This document shows, piece after piece, positions 29,954 to 38,112 of a stretch of 64,000 bases of DNA. The stretch is from Marinobacter sp. AC-23. GTDB lineage: Bacteria > Pseudomonadota > Gammaproteobacteria > Pseudomonadales > Oleiphilaceae. Position numbers and translations under genes: made by a program. The notes beneath the pieces are model-generated. The model was not told the DNA's origin. It made no database searches and worked only from the letters and a program-made list of their open reading frames with translations. Location of the stretch: NCBI RefSeq assembly GCF_001858325.1, contig NZ_MBPP01000013.1:24362-88361 (forward strand), in the 5' to 3' direction. How positions within the stretch are numbered: position 1 is the stretch's first letter; each line of letters starts with the position of its first letter.

Positions 29954-31186
29954 TCAATGGTTGGCGTGTTGAACTACAGCCAGGAACAGAACATCACAAC
30001 CAGCGGCCAGGTCGTCAGGACTTGCACGCTCGGCTTCGTTATGGCTGATGCCGTCCTCGCAAGGTACGAAGACCATTGATGTGGGCGCGACTCGGGAGAT
30101 ATAGCAGGCATCATGACCGGCACCGCTAACCATCTCACGATAGCTGAAGCCCAAGGCCTCTGTGGCCTTCCTTACGGAGGCGATACAATCCTTGTCGAAA
30201 GGAACGGGCGGGGAGTGCCAGATCTGTTTGAAGTCCATTTCTAACCGGCCATCTTCGGCAATGCGCTCGGCTCCCTCACGCAAGGCTTGGTCCATTTGTT
30301 CCAGAACCTTGGCATCCGGGTGGCGTATATCCACGGTAAAGAAAACCTGGCCCGGGATAACGTTGCGCGAGTTTGGGAAGACTTGCACAAGCCCTACAGT
30401 GGCGCAGGCGTTAGGCTGGTGATCCATACCAATGCGATTGACCATGTCGATGATGCGTGCGGCGCCTACCAATGCGTCACGACGGATGGGCATAGGTGTG
30501 GGGCCGGCATGGGATTCCTGGCCAGTGAGGGTGAGTTCGTACCAGCGCTGACCTTGGGCATCTGTAACCACGCCGATTTTTTTGCCCTCATCTTCAAGAA
30601 TGGGGCCTTGTTCAATATGGGCTTCAAAGAAGGCCTTGAATGGCCGTCCGCCAACGTCGAGGTCTCCGGCATAGCCAATGCGCTCTAGTTCTTCACCCAT
30701 GGTTTTGCCGTCAAGATCAGCTCGGCTAAGGCCGTACTCAAGGTCAAACTCGCCTGCAAAAACGCCGGAGGACACCATCGCCGGTGGGAAGCGCGAACCT
30801 TCCTCATTTGTCCAGACAGAAGCCTCGATTGGCGCGCGAGTTTTGATATTGTTATCGTTAAGGGTGCGGATGACCTCAAGGCCCGCCAGTACACCGTAAA
30901 CTCCATCGAATTTGCCACCTGTAGGTTGGGTATCCAGGTGGCTGCCCATAACAACGGGAGGCAAAGAGTCATCTTCACCGGCTCTGCGGGCAAAAATGTT
31001 GCCCATTTTATCGATCGTTATGGTGCAACCCGCTTCTTCACACCAGCGAACGAAGAGATCACGGCCCTGCCTATCCAGATCGGTGAGTGCTAACCGACAG
31101 CAGCCACCCTTTTCGGTGCCACCAATCTCGCCCATCTCCATCAAAGTGTCCCACAGGCGCTGTTTGTTGATACGAATGTCTTTCAT
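29954..31186 (-). CDS. M20-type N-carbamoyl-amino-acid hydrolase / beta-ureidopropionase
   Basis: Binuclear zinc amidase of the AtzE-unrelated hydantoinase/carbamoylase (HyuC, PydC) family. Metal ligands appear as H and D of MGSHLDTQPTGGKFDG, E of WTNEEGSRF, H of FEAHIEQGP and H of GISHNEAE. The dimerisation lid (SHAGPTPMPIRRDAL) is also present. The 410-residue length is standard, and GCGAGGC precedes the ATG. It sits between the F420-type LLM gene and pntAA. It is unrelated in fold to the nitrilase-type ureidopropionase at 15437, so it may act on a second carbamoyl compound, such as N-carbamoyl-beta-aminoisobutyrate or a hydantoic acid. Confidence 0.9.
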   Translation of the reverse strand: MKDIRINKQRLWDTLMEMGEIGGTEKGGCCRLALTDLDRQGRDLFVRWCEEAGCTITIDKMGNIFARRAGEDDSLPPVVMGSHLDTQPTGGKFDGVYGVLAGLEVIRTLNDNNIKTRAPIEASVWTNEEGSRFPPAMVSSGVFAGEFDLEYGLSRADLDGKTMGEELERIGYAGDLDVGGRPFKAFFEAHIEQGPILEDEGKKIGVVTDAQGQRWYELTLTGQESHAGPTPMPIRRDALVGAARIIDMVNRIGMDHQPNACATVGLVQVFPNSRNVIPGQVFFTVDIRHPDAKVLEQMDQALREGAERIAEDGRLEMDFKQIWHSPPVPFDKDCIASVRKATEALGFSYREMVSGAGHDACYISRVAPTSMVFVPCEDGISHNEAERASPDDLAAGCDVLFLAVVQHANH

Positions 31187-31249
31187 GTTAAGCCTCGCAA
31201 TACGTTGTTTGACGACAGTGTGCTTATAAAAAAGTCGTAAGAATCCCTT

Positions 31250-31272
31250 GCCAAGCCTTAATGGGGCTTGGC
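31250..31272 (-). repeat. hairpin upstream of the M20 hydrolase
   Basis: GCCAAGCC / GGCTTGGC, 8-bp perfect stem with a 7-base loop, in the 140-bp gap between the LLM and hydrolase genes. A second hairpin lies at 31298-31318. Confidence 0.45.
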
Positions 31273-31297
31273 CTTGTTACATATCGGGAAAGAGAGG

Positions 31298-31318
31298 GCC
31301 GGTGGCGTAGCCACCGGC
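31298..31318 (-). terminator. GC-rich hairpin directly after the LLM gene
   Basis: GCCGGTGGC / GCCACCGGC with a 3-base loop, 8 bp from the LLM stop. On the minus strand it is followed by CCTCTCTTTCCC, pyrimidine-rich but not a T-run. It could partly end transcription, so the genes before it (cof, fno, LLM) may be expressed more than those after it. Confidence 0.5.
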
Positions 31319-31326
31319 TGCCTGGG

Positions 31327-32331
31327 TTAACTCTGGAAATGCGGAATTATATGTTCGCCATATTGCGCGATTATGTTTTCCTCATCACCGTTATCCAGAT
31401 AGATATTGAAGTGGGTCATACCGGCCTCCTTGAGATGCTGAAGCTTTTTGATATGGTCCTTAGGCTGGCCCAGTACGCAAAAACTCTCAACAATCTCTGG
31501 CGTTATGAAATCCAGATAAGGGTTGTCACTTTGGCCATGCTTGGAGTAGTCATAGCCCTTACGCTTCTCGATATAGTCGGTAAGGCTTTTGGGAACCATG
31601 CCGCTGTCGGTACCATACTTTTCAACGATATCTGCCACATGGTTACCAACCATGGCGGGAAACCACTTGGTCGCTTCGATGCAGCTTTCTTTGTCACCGA
31701 AGTAGGCCGGTGCGGCAACGATTACCTTGTAATCGTCCATCTTGCGTCCAGCTTCCTCGCCAGCCGTGCGAGCCTGGCTGCCAAGCCACTCCACAATGTA
31801 AGGGTCGCCAATCTGCAGGATAACGCCATCCCCAACTTCGCCTGCAGTCTTCAGGGCCTTGGGGCCATAAGCGCCTATATGCACGGGCAGCTCGTAGCCG
31901 TCGGACCAGGGGAATTTCACCGGTTCCGGGCAGTCGCCATAGATCACTTCTTCGCCGCGCACCATCGCTTTGACCTTCTGAGTGAACTCTGTCAATCGGG
32001 CCAATGTTGCCGGTTTTTTACCCATAACCCTGACTGAGCTATCGCCGCGGCCAAGCCCTATGTCGAAGCGACCCCCACTCTGCTTGGCGAGGCTGGCAAA
32101 CAGGCTGGCGGCCAGAGACCAGTCACGAGCATTGGGGTTAGTTACGCAGGGAGCGAAACGCATTTTCGTTGTATGCTCCATGCACATGGCAATGGCCGGA
32201 TAGCACTCGCGCCACAAAATGTGTGAGTCGTAGAACCAGCAGTAGTCGAAGCCGGCGTCTTCTGCCTGCTTGACCAAGCTGCGCGCGCGCTCGGGGCTAA
32301 CGAAACCTTTAAAACAGATACCGAATTCCAT
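31327..32331 (-). CDS. luciferase-like (LLM) F420-dependent oxidoreductase, candidate pyrimidine reductase
   Basis: The 334-residue protein has the TIM-barrel fold of the LLM superfamily, close to methylene-tetrahydromethanopterin reductase and F420-dependent glucose-6-phosphate dehydrogenase. Evidence is AEDAGFDYCWFYDSH, FAPCVTNPNARDWSLAAS, GGRFDIGLGRGDSSVRVMG and PVHIGAYGPKALK. It does not follow the RutA pyrimidine monooxygenase pattern (no ATAATLTLPPA or NLVTGW segments). It is the only LLM protein in the window and is next to the F420:NADPH reductase, whose product F420H2 it would use. AGAAGGAAT precedes the ATG. The substrate is unknown. The missing dihydropyrimidine dehydrogenase makes reduction of uracil/thymine, or a similar ring, the leading guess. 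Confidence 0.88.
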   Translation of the reverse strand: MEFGICFKGFVSPERARSLVKQAEDAGFDYCWFYDSHILWRECYPAIAMCMEHTTKMRFAPCVTNPNARDWSLAASLFASLAKQSGGRFDIGLGRGDSSVRVMGKKPATLARLTEFTQKVKAMVRGEEVIYGDCPEPVKFPWSDGYELPVHIGAYGPKALKTAGEVGDGVILQIGDPYIVEWLGSQARTAGEEAGRKMDDYKVIVAAPAYFGDKESCIEATKWFPAMVGNHVADIVEKYGTDSGMVPKSLTDYIEKRKGYDYSKHGQSDNPYLDFITPEIVESFCVLGQPKDHIKKLQHLKEAGMTHFNIYLDNGDEENIIAQYGEHIIPHFQS

Positions 32332-32388
32332 CGTTCTATTCCTTCTCTTGTAATTATTGGTGATGTTGTTGGGTTGAGTTTTCTTGTG

Positions 32389-33054
32389 TCAGGCGTCGGG
32401 CGCCCAGATGCGCATACCTGCATGGGTAAATGGAACTTTCTTGGAGATGTTGAGGCGAATCAGGATTGGCGTAATGGCCTCGATACAACGTGCACTAAAA
32501 GCAGGGCCAGCGTTGTAGGCCTCCACTTCCAGCAGCCGGATCAAGTCCATCACTTTCTCCTTGGCTGCCAAATCGTTGCCGCACACAAGCACATCACAGT
32601 TAATGCGATGATCCAGCTGGTTGAGAGTGACTGCCGAGACATTGTGCAGGGCACCCACGACAGGAATACCATCGCCAAGCAGCTCTTGGGCTGCCTCTGT
32701 TGCAGAGCCTGCGGCGGGCATATCTACTTTTTTGGGATCGCCATCGGCCAAAGGAACCACTATATCAACCAGGATCTTGCCTTCGAGCAGATCGCGGATT
32801 GAATCCAGTGTGGCGTCATGGGCCGCGTAGGGCACGGCAAGGATTACCATTTCACCGGCCGCCGCAACAGCACCACGGATATCATCACCGCTGATCTGCG
32901 CAGCGCCAGTCAACATGCCATTGAGTTCGTCAGCAGTTGTTTGAGCGCGCTCAGAGTCGCGGGATCCAATTACGACAGGGCGTCCGGCACGGGCGAACCT
33001 AAGTGCCAGACCGCGGCCCTGGGGGCCGGTACCGCCAAGAATAGCAATACTCAT
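32389..33054 (-). CDS. npdG: NADPH:F420 oxidoreductase
   Basis: Transfers hydride between NADPH and coenzyme F420. The N-terminus [20 protein letters not shown] is the NADP-binding GGTGxxG loop, followed by [12 protein letters not shown] with the phosphate-binding Ser-Arg. Later motifs are [27 protein letters not shown] and [15 protein letters not shown]. It has 221 residues. I use ATG 33054 rather than the longer frame because it overlaps the cofE stop as ATGA, with AGAGGA upstream. It is the direct link between cellular NADPH and F420H2, so the host should use reduced F420 in catabolism. Confidence 0.93.
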   Translation of the reverse strand: MSIAILGGTGPQGRGLALRFARAGRPVVIGSRDSERAQTTADELNGMLTGAAQISGDDIRGAVAAAGEMVILAVPYAAHDATLDSIRDLLEGKILVDIVVPLADGDPKKVDMPAAGSATEAAQELLGDGIPVVGALHNVSAVTLNQLDHRINCDVLVCGNDLAAKEKVMDLIRLLEVEAYNAGPAFSARCIEAITPILIRLNISKKVPFTHAGMRIWAPDA

Positions 33055-33830
33055 CGGAACATATCCTCTTGTTGGGGTCTTATCAGTTGTCCTGCTGAGC
33101 TGTCGCAGGATTGCCATTCAACGCCGCTGAATAGTATTGCCGGCGTTTTGTCACTTTTTCCCATCACCAAACCCGATGCGGCCGCTAATTCGTCGGCCAG
33201 GGCGGGCATGGTTACAGAAAGTTCTCGACCGAAAGCATCTCGTTCGCCAACCATGTCGATGCGTGCTGGCACTTTTGCCAAGCCGATCGCCACGTTGACG
33301 AGACCAAGTCGCCAGGGTCTGCCAAAGGTGTCGGTGATCACCACGCCCACGCGCACTCCGAATGCATCCTCTAAGCGCGAACAAAGCCGTTTGGCGCTTG
33401 CGTCCGGATCTTTGGGCAGAAGGATGACGGTATCCTCACGGCCCACGTTGGATTCATCCACGGCGGCGTTTGCACAGATGAAGCCCAGACGGTGCTCCGC
33501 AATCAACGTGCCTTCCTGTTGATCGGGGCGTTTCATTGCACGCACTATGCGGGTGGATTCGCGAAGGATGACTTCTACTTTTCGAGGGTCTTTGTGGATT
33601 TTTTCGGCCAGCTCCAATGCTTCAGCACTGGGGGTAACATCTGCCAGAGCAACAATCTGCCCCTCGGCTTTGGAGACCACTTTGTGAGCGATCACTAAAA
33701 TATCGCCATCCTGCAGATGCGTACCATGGCTCTTCAGGTTGTCGATCAATATGCCCGCCAAATCATCATCAGGATGAATGTCAGGAATGCCTTCGAGTGC
33801 GTGGAGGCTCACTTTGCCCTGAGGTGTCAT
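33051..33830 (-). CDS. cofE: F420-0:gamma-glutamyl ligase CofE
   Basis: Adds gamma-linked glutamates to F420-0 using GTP. Motifs include [37 protein letters not shown]-like [18 protein letters not shown] and [10 protein letters not shown]. The 259-residue protein is a single CofE domain without the nitroreductase-like extension of actinobacterial FbiB. Start choice is ATG 33830, which overlaps the cofC stop (ATGA); ATG 33845 or 33890 would only add an unconserved tail. It is translationally coupled to cofC before it and npdG after it. Confidence 0.93.
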   Translation of the reverse strand: MTPQGKVSLHALEGIPDIHPDDDLAGILIDNLKSHGTHLQDGDILVIAHKVVSKAEGQIVALADVTPSAEALELAEKIHKDPRKVEVILRESTRIVRAMKRPDQQEGTLIAEHRLGFICANAAVDESNVGREDTVILLPKDPDASAKRLCSRLEDAFGVRVGVVITDTFGRPWRLGLVNVAIGLAKVPARIDMVGERDAFGRELSVTMPALADELAAASGLVMGKSDKTPAILFSGVEWQSCDSSAGQLIRPQQEDMFR

Positions 33831-34528
33831 TGTGTTGCCATCCATGTTGAACGCGCTTTCGTGGCGTGTAGGGTTGAGCACAATTTCCACAGTCTCTTCA
33901 GCTCCTGAGGCGTATTGCTGCCTTGCTGTTGGACGATGGAATCGAGCGTGTTCAGGTCTTCAGGGGTATCCAGGTCAAAGCGCAAGTGAGTCAACTCAAT
34001 AATCTGACAAGGTAAACCCAGTCGCGCAGCGGCCTCTTTGTGGGCAACGCTGGAGCGCTCGCCAAAACGAAACGGGATAGCATCAGGAGGTGAGGTCAGC
34101 AGGGCATTGGTGCCCGCATCGTTGGCCGGGCAAAGCGCTACACCGGGAGAACCGTTGTAGGTTGCCAGCAACGTGCGAATCTCTGCCTCATCAAGATGTG
34201 CAATATCTGTCGGTATTAGCAGCTGAGCGCTGTAGCCATGCGAGTGGCTCCATGCAGCGGCACGTTCCGCCGCCCTGGACAGACCTTCGGCGACAGGTTC
34301 CTTCAACACCTGTGCGCCGTGACGGTGAGCCAGCTCGGCAATAAACGAGGATGAGGTGACAACCAGCAGGTCGTACTCCGGCAGGCGTCGGTCAAAAAAA
34401 CGAAGTGTGCGCTCACAAAGACGCCGGGCCAGAGTGGCGCGACGATGGGGCAGAAAAATGCCACCAAGGCGGCTTTTCGCCTCATCAAAGCCTTTTACAG
34501 GGATAACGATCAGAGGCTTTTTTAACAT
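33827..34528 (-). CDS. cofC: CofC guanylyltransferase for F420 side chain
   Basis: Activates the three-carbon acid (2-phospholactate, phosphoenolpyruvate or 3-phosphoglycerate, depending on species) with GTP for transfer by CofD. The nucleotidyltransferase fold shows IPVKGFDEAKSRLGG at the start, LLIPTDIAHL, CPANDAGTNALL and RFDLDTPEDLNTLD. It has 233 residues. The start overlaps the cofD stop. Which acid is used cannot be decided from sequence by eye. Confidence 0.92.
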   Translation of the reverse strand: MLKKPLIVIPVKGFDEAKSRLGGIFLPHRRATLARRLCERTLRFFDRRLPEYDLLVVTSSSFIAELAHRHGAQVLKEPVAEGLSRAAERAAAWSHSHGYSAQLLIPTDIAHLDEAEIRTLLATYNGSPGVALCPANDAGTNALLTSPPDAIPFRFGERSSVAHKEAAARLGLPCQIIELTHLRFDLDTPEDLNTLDSIVQQQGSNTPQELKRLWKLCSTLHATKARSTWMATQ

Positions 34529-35484
34529 GTGGCAGCCTCCTTCATCCCGACTTTGCTGGCAAAGGCCAGCACCGCTTTGGCAAGCTCCTTTTTGTCATCG
34601 GCGCAGGCCATCAATGTGGAGGTGGTTAATACCTCCAGGCCTCGGGCTTCCAGTTCGTTGCGTTCGGCCTGATCCTCATGGTCAATCACCAGGCCATCTA
34701 TAAGGCCGGCGTAGCTATCAGCCACGCCCAGGCTGTTGCACGCAAACCCTGATGCTTTCAGCATCCGGTCAGCGGGTCCTTTAATGGTGCGACCGCCGAT
34801 CAGCGGTGACACGGCCACTCTGGCGGCACGGGTTTCGGCCACAGCCTGACGGATGCCCGGTATTGCCAATATGGGTGCAATGCTGACGATCGGATTGCTT
34901 GGGGCGATCAATAGCAGATCGGCGTCTTCAATGGCCTTTATTGCTTCCGGGGTTGGCCAGGATTCCTCTGCCCCCTCGTAACGAATCTCGAGCACGTCCG
35001 GTTGGCAGCGTTCGCGAACAAAGTACTCCTGAAAGCTCAACCAGCCTTCGGCCGTTCTGATGCGCGTTTGCAGCGGGTCATCCGTGGGCAGGAGTATATG
35101 AGCCTGAACGCCCAGGGCTTCGGCAATTGTTTGAGCGATGGCGCTCGGGCGGATCCCCTGATTGCGCAGATGAGTGCGAAATATATGAGTGGCCATGTCT
35201 TGATCGCCCAGCGACATCCAGGTGTCACAGCCAAGGCGTTCTAGGCCAGCCAGTACACGATGTCGCTCATCGGCAAGGCCCCAGCCCTGCTTCCGGTCAA
35301 TCATATCTGCCAGGCTGTAGGTCAGGGTGTCGATATCCGGTGAGACCCAAAGGCCATGGAACTCTTCGTCATCGGCAATGTTTCCAATGATCGAGAGGTT
35401 TTCCGGTGAGCAGATCGCAGCCAATCCCTCGGCCAGTTTCGCGCCGCCCACACCGCCAGCCAGCAAGGTGATTCGCATAGTCAT
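34522..35484 (-). CDS. cofD: CofD 2-phospholactate (or analogue) transferase
   Basis: Joins the activated three-carbon unit to the deazaflavin FO (or 7,8-didemethyl-8-hydroxy-5-deazariboflavin) to give F420-0 or its dehydro form. The start MRITLLAGGVGGAKLAEGL is the family signature, followed by NIADDEEFHGLWVSPDIDTLTY, LLIAPSNPIVSIAPILAIPG and VAVSPLIGGRTIKGPADRML. It has 320 residues. It overlaps cofH upstream by 4 bases and cofC downstream by 7, indicating tight coupling. Confidence 0.95.
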   Translation of the reverse strand: MTMRITLLAGGVGGAKLAEGLAAICSPENLSIIGNIADDEEFHGLWVSPDIDTLTYSLADMIDRKQGWGLADERHRVLAGLERLGCDTWMSLGDQDMATHIFRTHLRNQGIRPSAIAQTIAEALGVQAHILLPTDDPLQTRIRTAEGWLSFQEYFVRERCQPDVLEIRYEGAEESWPTPEAIKAIEDADLLLIAPSNPIVSIAPILAIPGIRQAVAETRAARVAVSPLIGGRTIKGPADRMLKASGFACNSLGVADSYAGLIDGLVIDHEDQAERNELEARGLEVLTTSTLMACADDKKELAKAVLAFASKVGMKEAATC

Positions 35485-36692
35485 ACCTGAATTCCTGCAA
35501 TACGTGGGAAGTAACGCATTTCATCGAAGGTTTCGACGTGCTCATAAAGGGTGTTGCGACGAACAGGGCGCCGGCCCATGTCGCGAATGATTCGCGCCAT
35601 GTCTTCAGGCTTCATCTCCTGGCCATGCATGGCGCCGGCCGCTCGGGAGATACTTTCATTCATCAAGGTGCCGCCCAGGTCATTAACGCCAGCAGCAAGC
35701 AATTCCCCGGCAAGATCAGGCCCCATCTTCACCCAGGAAGCTTGAATGTTGTCTATCCAGCCATGGAGCATCAGCCTTGCCACGGCGTGCATACGAATAT
35801 GCTCAAGCCGTGTTGGGCCTGGGCGAACGCCTTTGTCCTCAAGAAAGAGTGGGGTTTTGTAATGGATGAACCCCAGAGGTACGAACTCGGTGAAGCCACC
35901 GGTTTGTTTCTGAATCTTGCGTAGCAAGCCTAAGTGCGTAGCCCAATGTTCGGGGCCGTCGATATGGCCGTACATGATGGTAGATGTGGTGGGCAAGCCT
36001 TCTTCGTGAGCCGCCGTAATGATTTCGACCCACTGCTCGGTGGTGAGCTTGTCCCGGGTCAACTGCTTCCGAACTTCAGTATCGAGTATCTCTGCTGCGG
36101 TGCCCGGCATTGAGCCCAAGCCATGGTCCATCAAATCACGAATAAAATCGCGATAGGACATGCGGCTCTTTTGCGCACCAAACCAGATCTCGAAGGGAGA
36201 GAATGCGTGGATGTGCATGTCTGGCAGCACACGTTTGATCGCCTTCACCATATCCCGATAAAAATGTCCGGAAATGTTCGGGTGCAATCCACCCTGAATG
36301 CAGACCTCTGTGGCGCCTCTATCCCAAGCTTCCTGGGCGCGACGAGTGATTTCATCAAGGTCGAAAAATTCTGCGTCTGGGTCACTCTTGCGCTTGGCAA
36401 AATTGCAGAAGCGGCAACCCATGTAGCACACATTGGTGTAGTTGATGTTTCTGGTAATCACGAAGGTCGCATCATCGCCTACGGCGCGGCGACGGAGTAC
36501 ATCTGCGGTTGCTGTCAGGGCGTTTAGTTCAGCGCCTTCAACCTGGAATAGCTCAATAGCATCCGGTTCGCTCAGCTCCTTGCCGTTCAGGACTTCCTGC
36601 AGCACTTGTCGGATGGCATCGCTCACCTCAGGGTGGGAGACTTCCTCGGGTATGCCGAAGCCGGAATAGTGCACTGTTTTTGTAATATTCAT
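35481..36692 (-). CDS. cofH: FO synthase subunit CofH (radical SAM)
   Basis: Radical SAM enzyme that couples tyrosine-derived fragment to 5-amino-6-ribitylaminouracil, the first dedicated F420 step. The [4Fe-4S] cysteines are C89, C93 and C96 (VCYMGCRFCNFAK), with GATEVCIQGGLHPNISG and ISRAAGAMHGQEM further on. ATG 36692 follows AAGGAGA and is preferred over 36722. It has 403 residues and follows cofG by 20 bp. CofG and CofH are separate here, as in archaea and many proteobacteria, rather than fused as in actinobacterial FbiC. Confidence 0.95.
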   Translation of the reverse strand: MNITKTVHYSGFGIPEEVSHPEVSDAIRQVLQEVLNGKELSEPDAIELFQVEGAELNALTATADVLRRRAVGDDATFVITRNINYTNVCYMGCRFCNFAKRKSDPDAEFFDLDEITRRAQEAWDRGATEVCIQGGLHPNISGHFYRDMVKAIKRVLPDMHIHAFSPFEIWFGAQKSRMSYRDFIRDLMDHGLGSMPGTAAEILDTEVRKQLTRDKLTTEQWVEIITAAHEEGLPTTSTIMYGHIDGPEHWATHLGLLRKIQKQTGGFTEFVPLGFIHYKTPLFLEDKGVRPGPTRLEHIRMHAVARLMLHGWIDNIQASWVKMGPDLAGELLAAGVNDLGGTLMNESISRAAGAMHGQEMKPEDMARIIRDMGRRPVRRNTLYEHVETFDEMRYFPRIAGIQV

Positions 36693-36712
36693 GTGACGTC
36701 TCCTTTTCGGGG

Positions 36713-37840
36713 CTAGATACACTGCTGCAGTGCTAGCCCGTCTGCCCGCGCTATGCCGGTCAGTCGGGAAGCAATGTTGTCGGTAAGAAACTGCTTGGGT
36801 TCCCGCAGGTATCGGGGATAAATCGCCAAGCGTTCTTCCAGGCCGTAACCGCAGCGCGCAGTCGCTTGCTTTAGAGCCTCGATTTGGGGCCAGGCGCGTT
36901 CCGGGTTGATGTGATCGATGGTGAGTGGTGAGATCCCGCCCCAGTCGTTGATGCCAGCGGCTGTATAAGCAGCGAAGCGTTCTTCCAGGTTAGGGGGGGC
37001 TTGTAAACTAATGGAGGGGTCGAGTATCAAACGGGCTAACACCAGTGTTCGAACCATGTCACCCAGGCTCGGCTCCGGGTGATTGGCCATCGCTGTTCCG
37101 GATTTGGCTCGGAAGTTTTGAACGATGACTTCTTGTATATGGCCGTGGCGAAGGTGTGCGTCATTGATTGCGGTGAGGCTGTCGACGCGCTCCTCCCAAG
37201 TCTCTCCAATGCCAATCAGAATGCCGGTGGTGAAAGGTACGCCATGAACTCCTGCCCGCTCCAGAGTGCGCAGGCGCTGCACCGGCACCTTGTCGGGGCA
37301 AGCGAAGTGAGCCTCGCCGCGCTGCAAAAGGCGACGGCTTACGTTCTCGAGCATCATCCCCATGCTTACGCTCACTTCTTTTAGCTGGAGGAGCTCGTTT
37401 TCGGATAGGGTGCCGGCGTTAACGTGGGGCAACAGCGAACTTTCCTTTAGCACGAGATCACACATCTCGGCCAGGTAGTCGATCATGCTGGTATGGCCGA
37501 GTCTGGCCAGTGCGTCACGTGCCTCTTGGTAGCGCAGTTCGGGCTTTTCACCCAGGCTGAACAGTACTTCCTTGCACCCCAGCTTCTCGCCTTCACGCAC
37601 GACTTTCATGACTTCATCCGGAGTCATCACGTAGGCGCCTGATGTTCCCGGCTTTTGCACAAATGTGCAGTAGCCGCACTCATCACGACACATGGTGGTC
37701 AGAGGAATGAAGACTTTGCGGGAGTAGGTAAGGGTTTTACCCCAGTGCTCATCACGCAGACTGGCAGCGCGGTGAGTAAAGGTCTCAAATTCTGAAGGTG
37801 ACGCATTTTTCAGCGCCAAGGCTTCCCTATGGCTGAGCAT
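36713..37840 (-). CDS. cofG: FO synthase subunit CofG (radical SAM)
   Basis: Second radical SAM half of FO synthase, closing the deazaflavin ring. The cluster cysteines are C51, C55 and C58 (MCRDECGYCTF), with KVFIPLTTMC before them and HINPERAWP near the end. The 375-residue length is normal. It is the first gene of the leftward F420 operon. Upstream is a candidate promoter with two inverted repeats. The start ATG has AGGAGGCGCC just before it. Confidence 0.95.
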   Translation of the reverse strand: MLSHREALALKNASPSEFETFTHRAASLRDEHWGKTLTYSRKVFIPLTTMCRDECGYCTFVQKPGTSGAYVMTPDEVMKVVREGEKLGCKEVLFSLGEKPELRYQEARDALARLGHTSMIDYLAEMCDLVLKESSLLPHVNAGTLSENELLQLKEVSVSMGMMLENVSRRLLQRGEAHFACPDKVPVQRLRTLERAGVHGVPFTTGILIGIGETWEERVDSLTAINDAHLRHGHIQEVIVQNFRAKSGTAMANHPEPSLGDMVRTLVLARLILDPSISLQAPPNLEERFAAYTAAGINDWGGISPLTIDHINPERAWPQIEALKQATARCGYGLEERLAIYPRYLREPKQFLTDNIASRLTGIARADGLALQQCI

Positions 37841-37906
37841 AATAACGGCGCCTCCTATTATTGTTGTGCGCTCGCTTACTAGATTTTGGTTTCGCGACGA
37901 GGTCGT

Positions 37907-37922
37907 TTTACCAAACGGTAAA
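37907..37922. promoter_or_regulatory. inverted repeat TTTACC-N4-GGTAAA upstream of cofG
   Basis: Same 16-bp element as at 15159-15174, here with AAAC in the centre. It lies 3 bases beyond the putative -10 on the transcribed side, about 70 bp before cofG, so a bound repressor would block initiation. It matches the layout of the RutR operator. The shared site links the F420 operon to the pyrimidine genes. Confidence 0.6.
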
Positions 37923-37925
37923 TTG

Positions 37926-37955
37926 ATCCTAGACCATATTTTCCCAAATGGTCAA
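37926..37955 (-). promoter_or_regulatory. putative cofG promoter
   Basis: On the minus strand: TTGACC (37955-37950), an 18-base spacer, then TAGGAT (37931-37926). The spacer contains a second inverted repeat, GACCAT-N10-ATGGTC (37932-37953), that overlaps the -35. Both signals are inferred from pattern only. Confidence 0.4.
37932..37953. promoter_or_regulatory. inverted repeat GACCAT-N10-ATGGTC in the cofG promoter
   Basis: Perfect 6-bp arms with a 10-base spacer, filling the gap between the candidate -35 and -10. The arm with its flank reads TTGACCAT, as upstream of codA (21291). It may be a second regulator site or an alternate RutR-like half-site pair. Confidence 0.35.
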
Positions 37956-38112
37956 ACTTTTTAAAAAATAAGATCAATACCACCTCTCGTGCTATGCGCG
38001 CTTGGCGATTGTTCATGTTTTACTGAACTGATCGTTAGTAATTTGCTATTTAACCTAAGGTTTGGGCTGGGCAACCTGACTGCCAGATATCTCTATCCGG
38101 AGTTGAAAGGCT

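Noticed and set aside
31327..32331. LLM gene as rutA (pyrimidine monooxygenase)
   Set aside because: Length and motifs follow F420-dependent Mer/FGD-type proteins. The RutA-specific segments are absent, as are the other rut genes (rutB to rutF).
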